Positions 7,914-16,857 of a stretch of DNA of 64,000 nucleotides are shown one piece after another (the stretch's first letter is position 1; the number at the start of each line of letters is the position of its first letter). The translations under genes and the position numbers were made by a program. The notes under the pieces were generated by a model. It worked only from the letters and a program-made list of their open reading frames with translations. It ran no database searches and was not told the DNA's origin. The stretch comes from an uncultured Cohaesibacter sp. (lineage in GTDB: Bacteria > Pseudomonadota > Alphaproteobacteria > Rhizobiales > Cohaesibacteraceae): NCBI RefSeq assembly GCF_963677725.1, contig NZ_OY782507.1, positions 2,046,001 to 2,110,000 on the forward strand, written 5' to 3'.

Positions 7914-10676
7914 TCAGCTGAGACCGTGGTCTTTCATGCTTGTGGCTTCCTGGCTTCTGAACTGATGGAAGCGTGGCATGAATTTGTCCCACTCAACGGT
8001 ATGGGCGTCAAATTCCGGACCATCAATGCAGGCATGAAGCCTGAGCGCCTTGCCCTCCTCGGTGATGACCGGCACCATGCAGGCCCCACACATGCCGGTG
8101 GCATCAACCATAATTGAGTTGAGGCTGACAACCGTTGGCACTTCATAAGGCTGGGTCAGATAGCTGACCGCCCGCATCATCATTGGAGGGCCGACTGAAA
8201 TGACTTCGGCGATGGCCCGGCCTTTTGATGATTTGCCATCCTTCAGCATGGCTTCAAGCGGCGTGGTAACAAAGCCCTGAATGCCAAAGGTGCCATCGTT
8301 GGAGCAATAAATCACATCCAGCCGATCGCCATATTTGGCTTTCAACAGGCCCATACGCTCGTCATCGCCCGTCCAGAAGAGATGATCGGCAGACCGGAAG
8401 CCGATGATCATGGTGACATGATTGCCCTTGGCCAGATGCGCCTTGGCGATGGGGTAGATGGCTGGCAGACCAACACCGCCTGCGGCAAAGACCACAGTTT
8501 CCTTGTCGGCGTCATAGGCATGAACGGCGCTCGGGGACCCCAATGGCCCGGCAATCCCGGCAAAGGCATCCCCTTCGGCCATCCTGTTCATCAGCTTGGT
8601 GGAGGTGCCCATGCCCTGAATGACCAGATCAATTGTGCCCTGCTCAACATTCCAATCGGCAAGGGTAAGCGGGATCAACTCGCCATCCTCGGTTGCCAGC
8701 ACGCGGACAAACTGCCCGGCGCGGGCGGATTGGGCGACCACAGGAGCCCGCACCGTCATTTCGACAATGCCATTGGCAAGGTCGAGATGTTTGGTAATGG
8801 TGTGGTCGGCCTGCCCCAGACCGGTGAAGTGATCGGCCGTCTTGACGCGGTTGCGAATCTCATTGGCGTCAAGATCAATCAAGCCGACGATTTCGCGCGC
8901 GGCGGCTTGGCCATCGCCTGCGGCAAGAATGGCCGTTGAGCCACCACGGGCGGCGTCGCCCCCGGTATAGACATCCTTGATCGAGGTTTCCTGACTGTTT
9001 TCCTCAACCTCGATGGTGCCCCATTTGCTGAGTTTCATATTCGGTTCGGAGGCAGGAATAATCGGGTTGGACTTGTTGCCCAGCGCCATGATGATCAGAT
9101 CGGCTGGCATGTTGATCTGCTCGCCGGTTGGCTGTGGCCGTCTGCGCCCGGAAGCATCCGGTTCACCCAACTCATTGACGTCAACCACTGCGTGGGTGAC
9201 GAAATGGGTGTGGTGATCGCCGACAAATTCCGTCGGTCCACGCAATTCGGCAAGTTCGATGCCCTCTTCGAGCGCATGATGCAACTCTTCGACGCGACAT
9301 GGCATCTCCGATTGGGTCCGGCGATAGACGATGGTCACCTTGCCACCCAGACGCTTGGCGGTGCGGGCCGCATCCATGGCGGTGTTGCCGCCACCGATGA
9401 CGAGAATATTCTTGTCCCTGACGTCGGGCAGAGGCGTTTCATAGCTCGGATCGCGCCCGCGCATGAGATTGACACGGGTGAGGAACTCGTTGGCCGACAT
9501 GATGCCAAGCAGATGCTCGCCGGGCACATTCATGAAGGTCGGCAGGCCTGCGCCCGAGCCAACGAAGATTTTCCAGAAGCCAGCGGCTTTCAGATCTTCA
9601 AGCGTTGCGGTTTTGCCGACAACGAAGTTTTTGACAAAACGGCCACCCAAGGCATCGATCTTGGCAACCACATCGTCAATCAGGCTGTTTGGCAACCGGA
9701 ATTCCGGAATACCATACCGTAGCACGCCCCCCAGTTCGTGGAAGGCTTCGAACACAGTGACAGGGAAGCCCTCGACCGCCAACAGATAGGCATTGATCAG
9801 GCCGGACGGGCCGGAGCCAACCACGGCAATGGGGGGCTTTTCGGCTTTTTCCCATGGGCTGACGATGCCGGCAAAGCGGGCCATACGGTTCGGTTCGGCG
9901 AGTTTTTCATGTTCGGGCAGATACCATTCCAACTGACCGATTTCGATTGGCCGTTTGGTATGTTTGCAAACACCCTGACATTGATGTTCCTGCGGGCAAA
10001 CGCGGCCCGTGACATTGGGCAGCGGGTTGCAGCTCTCGATCAATTCCAATGCCTGACGGATCTTGCCCTTGCCGAGCAGATCGATCATTTCGGGAATATG
10101 GATTTTGACCGGGCAGCCGCCGATTTTCTCGCTTTTCTTGTGGCGTTCCATGATGACGCCAAGTTCACAAGGGCGGTCCTCGCATTGCTTGTCGCGCAAG
10201 ACTTCAAGCCAGACAAACAGATCCACCTCACGCAGGGAATAGCCCAAGGCGTGATAGCCCAGATAGCCCTGATTGACGAGTTCGAAGTCACGGCTTCTGT
10301 CTTCCGGTGGGCGGACATAGGGCGGGATGAAACTTTCCGCTGGCCACCCTTCCGACAGGCCCTTGAACATCGGGTAGCGGTCGGACAGGTGGGTATCGAG
10401 CGCCCGGATGAATTTGCGCTTGAATTTCAGCGGCAGGCCCCAGAGAAATCTCTGGAGCACCGTGCTCATGTCGTCATCGCGCAGCAACAGGGACCAGAGG
10501 GTTTTGGTGAACCCCTCAGCCAGTTCGCCTTGCTGGAACTCCCATGCCACGGCTTTCATGCCGTCATTGATGAAGAGCGAGCGCAGGGACCTGGGGTCCG
10601 CTGCGAGGTGCTTTTTCAGAACGTCGAGTTGCTGAGCAAACAGCGCGTCCTGATCAATGGCTGTCTCCATACTCAT
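7914..10676 (-). CDS. Single-chain Nfn-type flavoprotein (NfnB-NfnA fusion), NAD(P)H:ferredoxin transhydrogenase-like
   Basis: This 920-residue protein fuses two normally separate subunits. Residues 1-150 are helical and unrecognised. From about 180 to 600 it is a GltD/NfnB-like flavoprotein with an FAD site (VVGSGPSGL, about 286), an NAD(P) site (VIGGGNTAMDAA, about 428) and a second FAD motif (YTGGDAARGG). From about 615 to the end it is NfnA-like (ferredoxin reductase fold, GGVGLPAIYP, then CGAC and a later Cys for a [2Fe-2S] cluster). Nfn enzymes couple NADH, NADPH and ferredoxin by electron bifurcation. The N-terminal cysteine motifs are incomplete: the first CxxC stretch is missing before GGCPVKIHIP, and the leading Cys of the second motif is Thr (TGRVCPQEHQCQGVC). 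Its start overlaps the PFOR stop by ATGA, so electrons probably come from that enzyme. Real bifurcation is unproven. Confidence 0.85.
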   Translation of the reverse strand: MSMETAIDQDALFAQQLDVLKKHLAADPRSLRSLFINDGMKAVAWEFQQGELAEGFTKTLWSLLLRDDDMSTVLQRFLWGLPLKFKRKFIRALDTHLSDRYPMFKGLSEGWPAESFIPPYVRPPEDRSRDFELVNQGYLGYHALGYSLREVDLFVWLEVLRDKQCEDRPCELGVIMERHKKSEKIGGCPVKIHIPEMIDLLGKGKIRQALELIESCNPLPNVTGRVCPQEHQCQGVCKHTKRPIEIGQLEWYLPEHEKLAEPNRMARFAGIVSPWEKAEKPPIAVVGSGPSGLINAYLLAVEGFPVTVFEAFHELGGVLRYGIPEFRLPNSLIDDVVAKIDALGGRFVKNFVVGKTATLEDLKAAGFWKIFVGSGAGLPTFMNVPGEHLLGIMSANEFLTRVNLMRGRDPSYETPLPDVRDKNILVIGGGNTAMDAARTAKRLGGKVTIVYRRTQSEMPCRVEELHHALEEGIELAELRGPTEFVGDHHTHFVTHAVVDVNELGEPDASGRRRPQPTGEQINMPADLIIMALGNKSNPIIPASEPNMKLSKWGTIEVEENSQETSIKDVYTGGDAARGGSTAILAAGDGQAAAREIVGLIDLDANEIRNRVKTADHFTGLGQADHTITKHLDLANGIVEMTVRAPVVAQSARAGQFVRVLATEDGELIPLTLADWNVEQGTIDLVIQGMGTSTKLMNRMAEGDAFAGIAGPLGSPSAVHAYDADKETVVFAAGGVGLPAIYPIAKAHLAKGNHVTMIIGFRSADHLFWTGDDERMGLLKAKYGDRLDVIYCSNDGTFGIQGFVTTPLEAMLKDGKSSKGRAIAEVISVGPPMMMRAVSYLTQPYEVPTVVSLNSIMVDATGMCGACMVPVITEEGKALRLHACIDGPEFDAHTVEWDKFMPRFHQFRSQEATSMKDHGLS

Positions 10677-13600
10677 TTGACGATCTCCGCATCACAGGTG
10701 GCTGACACACGATCGAGCCGAGCGCGCAGTTGCGGTGTCATTTCAACCGTTTCCAAAGCGCCGGGAATGGTGTGGGCCACTGCTTTGGCCTGACCATCGA
10801 CGATGATCTTGGTCAGCTCGAACAGCTCTGGCACTTCCTCGTAACAGGTCTTGCAGTCCGTGCACTGGCTCATATCCTCATCATGAATGTGAGGCACGCT
10901 GGAGCCATTCGCCGCCGGTGCAGGTGCTGTGGCAGCACCATTGCCAGAAGGTGCCGGAGCGCTCGGAGCCAAGGCATCGCCCAGCCCGAAGGCCGCAGCC
11001 GGTGCCCCGGAGGATGCCGCCAGCTCGCTCAAGCCGGTGGCAATGCTGTCCATGGAGGTTTCACGCGCATCAAGTGCCTCATTGTATTTGGCTTCGAGGC
11101 TTGCGAGTTCCGCCTTGTGGGCCTTGTCGAGGGCGACCACATGAAGCCCCGCCAGATGCTTGAGGGTGCGCCAGTAACGGCGGCGTTCCTCAACCAGATG
11201 GACGATGGTGGCACCCACTTCCATCTTGACCAGATTGCGGTTTTTGTCGGTGGTCATCACATAGGCCACCAGACGACCCCGCTCAGCCATCGGCAGGTCG
11301 ATATAGTCGTGGATTGGTGCGGCCTCGATACCGTCCTTCAATGGACGGAACTGCTTTTTAAAGCGCGTTTCATCCAAGGCGAAGTCGGCAGGCGTGACAG
11401 GCACGTCCATCAGTTTGAGCGCCCCATCCTCGATATATTCAAGGCTGCGGGTGGCCCAGTCCTGATCCAGCGCCGGGTTGCCATCGAGCGAGAAGCGTTC
11501 GGCCAGTGTGTCACCGGCCCGCGGATCATGAACAAAGAGCGGGCTGACACGGGCTTCGACTGCCAGCTTGGTGCGGCGATAGGCTGCGTCATCGGCGATG
11601 CCATGTTCCCCTTGGCAAGGGGTATAGACATCGAGCAAGGCAGGCGATGTGGTTTCTTCAAGATAGGCCCTGAGGCTCTTGAGGAAATGACCCTGCATCG
11701 CAGTGGCGCTTTGCACCACGAAGACCTGTGGATGGAAGGCGGCAATGAGGCCAAGCTCCTTGCGGTCTTCCTGCTTGCCAGCCACGGCAGGACCGAAGCG
11801 GGCCAGATCGCTATCCTGACCGGAGAGCGAAGCGGTGGAGGCCTGTCCACCGGTGTTGGAATAGACCCCGGAATTGAGCACCATGACCTTGACCGGCGTG
11901 TTGCTGGACAGCAGCCGCGACAAGGCGCCGAAGCCGATGTCATAGGCTGCACCATCGCCCGAGATATTCATCACGGTTGGCATCAATGCGCGTTCAGCCT
12001 TGGTGAATTGTTGCCATTCGAAATTGCGCAAAGCCGCATCATCCGTTGCCGGATCATAGGCGTCGGCCAGTTCGAGCTTGGCAATGCGGATGGCCTTGAA
12101 GTCCACCGCAGCACTCGCTGAAAGCCCTTCAAAAATCCCCTTGGAGAGCGCCGGGCTATCCTGGAACAGGCTGTTCACCCATGGGTCATTATAGGGGTTG
12201 AAGGGGAAGGTCGAGGCATAGACCGAGCTACAGCCGGTGGCGTTGGCCACCACCATTGGGGCCGGGCCATTGCCGGTTGGTCCGCTTTCCAGAAGGAAGA
12301 GGCGTTTTTCAAGCACCTCAAGTGCCCCATCGATGCGGGCAAGACGCGCCGCATCATCGGTGACGGTCTGGCGTTTGGCCCTTAGCTGAGTGAGCAGGGC
12401 TTCCAGCTCGCGCATATGGGACCGCTGGCGGCGTTCATTCAGCGCATGGGTAGCCGAGACCACCTGACGGATCGCGGTCACCTCGCCACAGCCGCGACAG
12501 GCACCATGGCCGCCGGTGGTGGCATAATAGGTGTCACGATCAAGCATCATCCGCTTGAGATCACCTTCCGGTTCAAAGGCCGGCTCGATGAAGCGCTGTG
12601 GCGTGCTTGGGGTCTTGCTGTAGAAGGCAAATTCCCCTTGTAGTTTCTCCAGCAGGGCCAAATCCTGATCCTGAACAGACAAGGCACCGGGGCCGCAAAT
12701 GTCGATACATTCCAGACAGCCGGAGCATTTCCAGGGATCGACAGCCAGTGCATAGAGGCCACCCGATCCGGTATGGTCTTTTTCCGGTGTATCAAAGAAC
12801 GGCCGGGTCTTGGCGACCGGCAGGATCGCGACGGCGTCGGCAATGCGGGCCAGATTGCTCTTGACCACAGCGCTTTCTACATAAAGCGCTTCGACCGCTT
12901 CGGCGACCAGTTGTGCAAAGCTCTGGCAATCGGCACCCGCCTGATAGCGGCTGCGGACCGCTGCACCAATGGTGCGGACATATTCGCGGACCACTTCACG
13001 TTGGGCGGCAGGCATGTTGACTTCTTTTGCTGCCGTCATCAAGAGATCGTCAATGTCGAGCACACTGGCTGGCAGGGCTGCATCCGGGCAGACCATGGTG
13101 CAGTCGATACAACCGGTGCAGAGATCGGGATCATAAACCGGCACCGAGCGACGGAACAGGCCTTTGTCCTTGGCTGCTGCCGTGCCGGACGGCATGAACA
13201 TGCCAGCGCCCGGCAGAACCGGTGCTTCGCCGATGGACCCGTCACGGAATGGCGAGGCCATGGTTTCCTCATAATAGTCATGGTCAAACATGCCGACCGG
13301 TGAGGAATCATTGGCAATCCGGCATGCCGAGGTCGAGATGCTCGGCGCAAAGGCTGGCACCTGATCGGGCATTTTGGCGATTTCCGCCAGATCGTCGGAT
13401 TCGTAATCCATCTGGCGTGTGGCTGCCAGACCATCGCGAATCACCGCCATGTTGCCATCGACCACGGCCTGACCTTTGGAGCCGAATTTCTTGGCGATCT
13501 GATTGCGCACCATGTCGAGGACAGCTTTTTCGTCCGCCCCTTGGGTGACACGCTCCACCCGACCACAGACCGCACCGATGAAGGCAATGCCCATCATGCG

Positions 13601-15670
13601 GGTTTCAAGCTCTGGTGATGGCGCATGTTTCTTGGCAATGGCGAAACCGTCAAGCACGAAGAAATTGATTTTGCGTTTGATGATCGTGTCGCGGAAAGCC
13701 TTTGGCAGATCACGCCAGACTTCAGCGCGGCTGAGATTGGATTGCAGAATGAAGGTGCCGCCTTCCACCAGCCCGCGCAGCGGGTTGGAGTGGGAGAAGA
13801 CCTTGTGATCGGGCGAAATCACCACTTCGACATCTTCAAGGTCCGCATTGGTGATTTTCACCGGTTCGGGGCTGAGGGTGATGTAATAGTTGGTTGGCGC
13901 GCCGCTCTTCTCCGAGCCATATTTTGGCGCAGATTTGGAATAGAGCCCCAAAGCGTTGGCCAGAATGTCCGTCAACAGCTTGCCTGTGGCGATGGTGCCG
14001 TAACCGCCGACCGAATGGAAGCGGATGCGCAAGGCCCCTTCTGGCAGCAAATTCGGGTTGGGCTTGGTTTCCAAAGCCATCATTTCCGTTTCCGGATAGG
14101 CGGCTTTCAGTTTGTCTTGCATCTCGCCGATGACCGGGCTTGGATCGGCAACAAAGAACTGGCTGCCCAGATAAACAAATGGCTTCTGGCCCGTTTCCAT
14201 ATTCTCATAGGCCGCGATCAGATGGCGTGGCTGGAGATCATGGGCACCAAGGCCGAAGATGGCAGTGGTGACTTTCGGCATGACATCAAGGGCCGGGATG
14301 CCCGGATAGCGAATGCCGTCGCGGTTCTCGACCGCTTTCATCAGGGCTTCCTTGACGAAAGTGGTGAGCGCGGTCACATCCGAGCGTTCCAGAATGGTGA
14401 CGGCTTTTTTGCCCTGCAGGGCTTCGATCAGGTCGGCTTCTGGGAAAGGCTGAAGCAGTTTGACGGAAATGACGCCAACTTTCTTGCCCTGCCGCCGCAG
14501 ATAGGCGGCAACGGCTTCGGCATCGTCGGTGACCGAGCCAAGGCCGATCAGCACCATGTCTGCATCATCGCACTCGAACGTCTTGAGCGGGGTATAATCA
14601 CGCCCTGTCAACGCGGAATATTCGGCCATCGCATCACGGACGAAGCCCGGTACATCGCGGACAAAGTGGGTGCGGTGATCGACACTGCCAGCCTGATAAT
14701 CGGGCTGGTTCTGCACACCACCGGTCAGGCCCGGATTGTGAATATCAACCTGCGCAGGAACCCGCTGGCGGGTGCCTTTTTCAAAGGCATTGAGCCATTG
14801 GCGGCGCCATTGATCATGGAGCTCTGCTGGCACAAGCGACAGGGTTTCATCGATCAGCTTGGCTTCACTGTCTTTCTCGATTGCGTCTGCATGGGCGTCA
14901 AGGAAGCTGATCAGCTTGGCATAGACATCGGTTTCCATGTCAGCGCTGTGGCGGCCGAGATAGCGCTTGAGCTGGAAGACGCGGCCCTTGGCACCGAACA
15001 GCATTTCCTGAGCGACGGTTGGGCATGGAATGCGGTCATTGGGATCACCGATGAAGGCGCGCAGCAATTCATCTTCCGGCATGCGGACTTCGCTCATCAT
15101 ATGCGAGGTGACAAAGCCATCCATGGCATTGGTCACCGGCACCATCGACATGGCGCTGACCTTGTAGGAAATGGCGGCCAGATCGGCGGCTTCCTGTGGG
15201 TTGGATCCGAACAGGATGGTGTAGCCCGATTGCAGAAGGGCATAAACATCATCGTGGCCGGCCATCACGTTGAGAGAATGGCGGGAGACGGACCGGGCTG
15301 CCACCTGCATGACAAACCCGCCGACTTTCTTGCCGACGGTTACATAATGGGACTCAAGTCCGTAGAGCACGCCCTGCGATGAGGAAGCGTTGGAAATATA
15401 CTGCCCCCCGGTGAGGGCTGCGCCCAATGCGCCGGATTGAGCGGAATGTTCGCCTTCCGGTTCAAAGAAGAAGGGATGTCGACCCCATATATTGACCCCG
15501 CCGCCTGCGCGGAACGATTCGTATAATTCAGCAATCTCGGTTGAAGGCGTGATCGGATAACCAATCACCCCGCCACATACCTGGCCCATCACTTGAGCGA
15601 TGGCACCGTTGCCATGAATCACTGTCGAAATACCCGGGAATACCGGTTGTTTGGAAACTTTCTGGTCCAT
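10673..15670 (-). CDS. nifJ: Extra-long pyruvate:ferredoxin oxidoreductase with tethered C-terminal Fe-S domain
   Basis: About 1665 residues, compared with roughly 1200 for ordinary PFOR. It oxidises pyruvate (or a related 2-oxoacid) with CoA to acetyl-CoA, CO2 and reduced ferredoxin. Seen in order: pyrimidine-binding domain (YPITPSTE, about residue 40), the gamma-type domain (about 480-700), two [4Fe-4S] motifs (CTGCIDCTMVCP, about 850; CSGCLECIDIC, about 978), CRGCGE (about 1055), a coiled-coil-like insert (about 1075-1135), and the thiamine site GDGAAYDIG (about 1237) with NSGVYSNTGGQ (about 1270). After the normal end come helices, an Ala/Pro/Gly linker and a last domain with CTDCKTC (about 1600) and a distant Cys, resembling a ferredoxin. 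ATG 15670 was chosen for its GGAG; a TTG 33 bases upstream is possible. An ATGA overlap couples it to the Nfn fusion gene. Confidence 0.9.
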   Translation of the reverse strand: MDQKVSKQPVFPGISTVIHGNGAIAQVMGQVCGGVIGYPITPSTEIAELYESFRAGGGVNIWGRHPFFFEPEGEHSAQSGALGAALTGGQYISNASSSQGVLYGLESHYVTVGKKVGGFVMQVAARSVSRHSLNVMAGHDDVYALLQSGYTILFGSNPQEAADLAAISYKVSAMSMVPVTNAMDGFVTSHMMSEVRMPEDELLRAFIGDPNDRIPCPTVAQEMLFGAKGRVFQLKRYLGRHSADMETDVYAKLISFLDAHADAIEKDSEAKLIDETLSLVPAELHDQWRRQWLNAFEKGTRQRVPAQVDIHNPGLTGGVQNQPDYQAGSVDHRTHFVRDVPGFVRDAMAEYSALTGRDYTPLKTFECDDADMVLIGLGSVTDDAEAVAAYLRRQGKKVGVISVKLLQPFPEADLIEALQGKKAVTILERSDVTALTTFVKEALMKAVENRDGIRYPGIPALDVMPKVTTAIFGLGAHDLQPRHLIAAYENMETGQKPFVYLGSQFFVADPSPVIGEMQDKLKAAYPETEMMALETKPNPNLLPEGALRIRFHSVGGYGTIATGKLLTDILANALGLYSKSAPKYGSEKSGAPTNYYITLSPEPVKITNADLEDVEVVISPDHKVFSHSNPLRGLVEGGTFILQSNLSRAEVWRDLPKAFRDTIIKRKINFFVLDGFAIAKKHAPSPELETRMMGIAFIGAVCGRVERVTQGADEKAVLDMVRNQIAKKFGSKGQAVVDGNMAVIRDGLAATRQMDYESDDLAEIAKMPDQVPAFAPSISTSACRIANDSSPVGMFDHDYYEETMASPFRDGSIGEAPVLPGAGMFMPSGTAAAKDKGLFRRSVPVYDPDLCTGCIDCTMVCPDAALPASVLDIDDLLMTAAKEVNMPAAQREVVREYVRTIGAAVRSRYQAGADCQSFAQLVAEAVEALYVESAVVKSNLARIADAVAILPVAKTRPFFDTPEKDHTGSGGLYALAVDPWKCSGCLECIDICGPGALSVQDQDLALLEKLQGEFAFYSKTPSTPQRFIEPAFEPEGDLKRMMLDRDTYYATTGGHGACRGCGEVTAIRQVVSATHALNERRQRSHMRELEALLTQLRAKRQTVTDDAARLARIDGALEVLEKRLFLLESGPTGNGPAPMVVANATGCSSVYASTFPFNPYNDPWVNSLFQDSPALSKGIFEGLSASAAVDFKAIRIAKLELADAYDPATDDAALRNFEWQQFTKAERALMPTVMNISGDGAAYDIGFGALSRLLSSNTPVKVMVLNSGVYSNTGGQASTASLSGQDSDLARFGPAVAGKQEDRKELGLIAAFHPQVFVVQSATAMQGHFLKSLRAYLEETTSPALLDVYTPCQGEHGIADDAAYRRTKLAVEARVSPLFVHDPRAGDTLAERFSLDGNPALDQDWATRSLEYIEDGALKLMDVPVTPADFALDETRFKKQFRPLKDGIEAAPIHDYIDLPMAERGRLVAYVMTTDKNRNLVKMEVGATIVHLVEERRRYWRTLKHLAGLHVVALDKAHKAELASLEAKYNEALDARETSMDSIATGLSELAASSGAPAAAFGLGDALAPSAPAPSGNGAATAPAPAANGSSVPHIHDEDMSQCTDCKTCYEEVPELFELTKIIVDGQAKAVAHTIPGALETVEMTPQLRARLDRVSATCDAEIVK

Positions 15671-15750
15671 TTGCTCCACCGTCGACAGCCGCAGTGGGAG
15701 CAATCTCCCCTTCGAGGGTCTGTCGTAAAAGAATAAGACGCCTGTTAAAT

Positions 15751-15825
15751 CGATACAAATTTGGTCGTGATCTGATTTTGATCTGGTCTTGGTCGGCTGA
15801 GATATGGCTCAGACGATTTGTATCG
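15751..15825. repeat. Widely spaced 10-bp inverted repeat upstream of PFOR
   Basis: CGATACAAAT at 15751-15760 and its perfect complement ATTTGTATCG at 15816-15825, 81-155 bp upstream of the PFOR start. The centres are 65 bp apart. A smaller hairpin (CTGAG/CTCAG, 15797-15812) lies between them. The layout suits paired sites for a transcription factor, but no factor can be named. Confidence 0.45.
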
Positions 15826-15964
15826 GATAACGGATGAGAAACTAGATTTGGCTGTCTATTGTTATGGTGGCCATGGCATACTGTTCGCGCAATTCAATCG
15901 CACTGCGTCGACCCTCCCTATGCTTTGGTCGTATAAAGCTTAGAGCATTTGTCGAAGCGGGAAG

Positions 15965-15978
15965 TTGACCTGTATCAA
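15965..15978. promoter_or_regulatory. FNR/FixK-like box between PFOR and cyd operons
   Basis: The sequence TTGACCTGTATCAA matches the TTGAT-N4-ATCAA consensus at 9 of 10 positions. It could serve either divergent operon; a class II promoter on the plus strand would start near 16013 and on the minus strand near 15930. Both flanking operons encode low-oxygen enzymes, which supports the call. Confidence 0.6.
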
Positions 15979-16187
15979 CTGTTTGGTTTGGTATGCGACC
16001 TTTGAAGGAGCAGAAGGATCATATTCCTGCTTTTGGATGCAGGATTTGTCAGGTATTTCCACCCTCTAAATGCAAACTAACTATTTGTTATAGTTTACTT
16101 TTTCCGCGCTTCCCAGCCTTCAATATATCCAACCTAGGCACGCAGCGTCATCCGTGTTTGAACGGACGCGAGCTCTGCAATAGACAC

Positions 16188-16242
16188 GGGTCAGTTGCGC
16201 ATGTGACGCAAGGCTCGGTGTGTATCTTGGGGGTCAGTTGCG
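16188..16242 (+). repeat. 12-bp direct repeat upstream of the cyd cluster
   Basis: GGGTCAGTTGCG occurs at 16188-16199 and again at 16231-16242, 43 bp apart (about four helical turns). The first copy overlaps a TTGCG-N7-CGCAA inverted repeat (16195-16211). These are candidate regulator sites for the downstream operon; the regulator is unknown. Confidence 0.45.
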
Positions 16243-16339
16243 ACTGGTTGTCTCACTTGAACTTTTTGATCTTGTTAAATAGGAGTTTTTTATGCTTGTT
16301 TAAGTATACGTGTTTTTTTGTACCTTCATCGGACCCTTC

Positions 16340-16765
16340 ATGCAGACCGCCTCCAATCAACGTCTGACGACGCCTTCGCGTCGCAAAACCCGCCGGGTTT
16401 CTGTCGGCTGGGCGCTGCTGGCGATGTGGCTGCAGGTGGTGTTTGCCGGGTTGCATCTGGCCAGCAGTGCCCATGCACTGGGTGGACCGGTTGAAAATGA
16501 AGCGGCGATCTGGTCGATCTGCACCGCAGAGGGCAACATTCTGTCGCCCGAAAGGTCAGGCAATCCATCCAAGCTGGCAGAGGGGACGCTCTGTGCCCTG
16601 TGTGTCTCTGGTGTTGCCGACTATGGACTGTTGAGCATCGCGCATCCGATCGCCTTGCACGTTTCCCTTCCGATCCCTTATAAGCGGGTATTGCCTGAAG
16701 ACGAGAGGGCGGGTCGGAAACTATCTCCCAGGGCTGGTGCCACCCGCGCTCCGCCCCTTGCCTGA
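16340..16765 (+). CDS. Small secreted or membrane-anchored protein, DUF2946-like
   Basis: A 141-residue protein with a basic N-terminus (SRRKTRR) and one hydrophobic segment (about residues 22-43) ending in SSAHA, which looks like a signal peptide. The exported part has a CALC (CxxC) motif and a basic, proline-rich tail. General shape and the late CxxC resemble DUF2946 proteins, small exported proteins of unknown function, sometimes linked with metals. ATG 16340 was chosen; a GTG 30 bases upstream is in frame. It lies 92 bp before cydA on the same strand and is probably co-transcribed, so a role near the bd oxidase is possible but unsupported. Confidence 0.55.
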   Translation: MQTASNQRLTTPSRRKTRRVSVGWALLAMWLQVVFAGLHLASSAHALGGPVENEAAIWSICTAEGNILSPERSGNPSKLAEGTLCALCVSGVADYGLLSIAHPIALHVSLPIPYKRVLPEDERAGRKLSPRAGATRAPPLA

Positions 16766-16857
16766 CGGCCTTCCAGTTTTTCATACGCCACCGTCCCGTC
16801 ATCTCAATTGCCGGGGCGACCCTGTCCCGCTGATACAGCATCACCAAGAGAGCTGTC

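Larger units (their letters stand above)
15671..16339. promoter_or_regulatory. Divergent regulatory region between PFOR and the cyd genes
   Basis: This 669-bp gene-free region must hold the promoters for the minus-strand PFOR-Nfn operon and the plus-strand cyd cluster. It contains an FNR/FixK-like box, a 10-bp inverted repeat close to PFOR and a 12-bp direct repeat nearer the cyd side, each listed separately. It is more AT-rich than the flanking genes. No RNA gene is recognised. Confidence 0.6.

Noticed and set aside
10730..15382. Long plus-strand open frames (463 and 585 codons) opposite the PFOR gene
   Set aside because: They are antisense to a clear PFOR with intact motifs. Their protein sequence is rich in His, Gln, Asp and Gly without domain motifs, a usual by-product of GC-rich coding strands.
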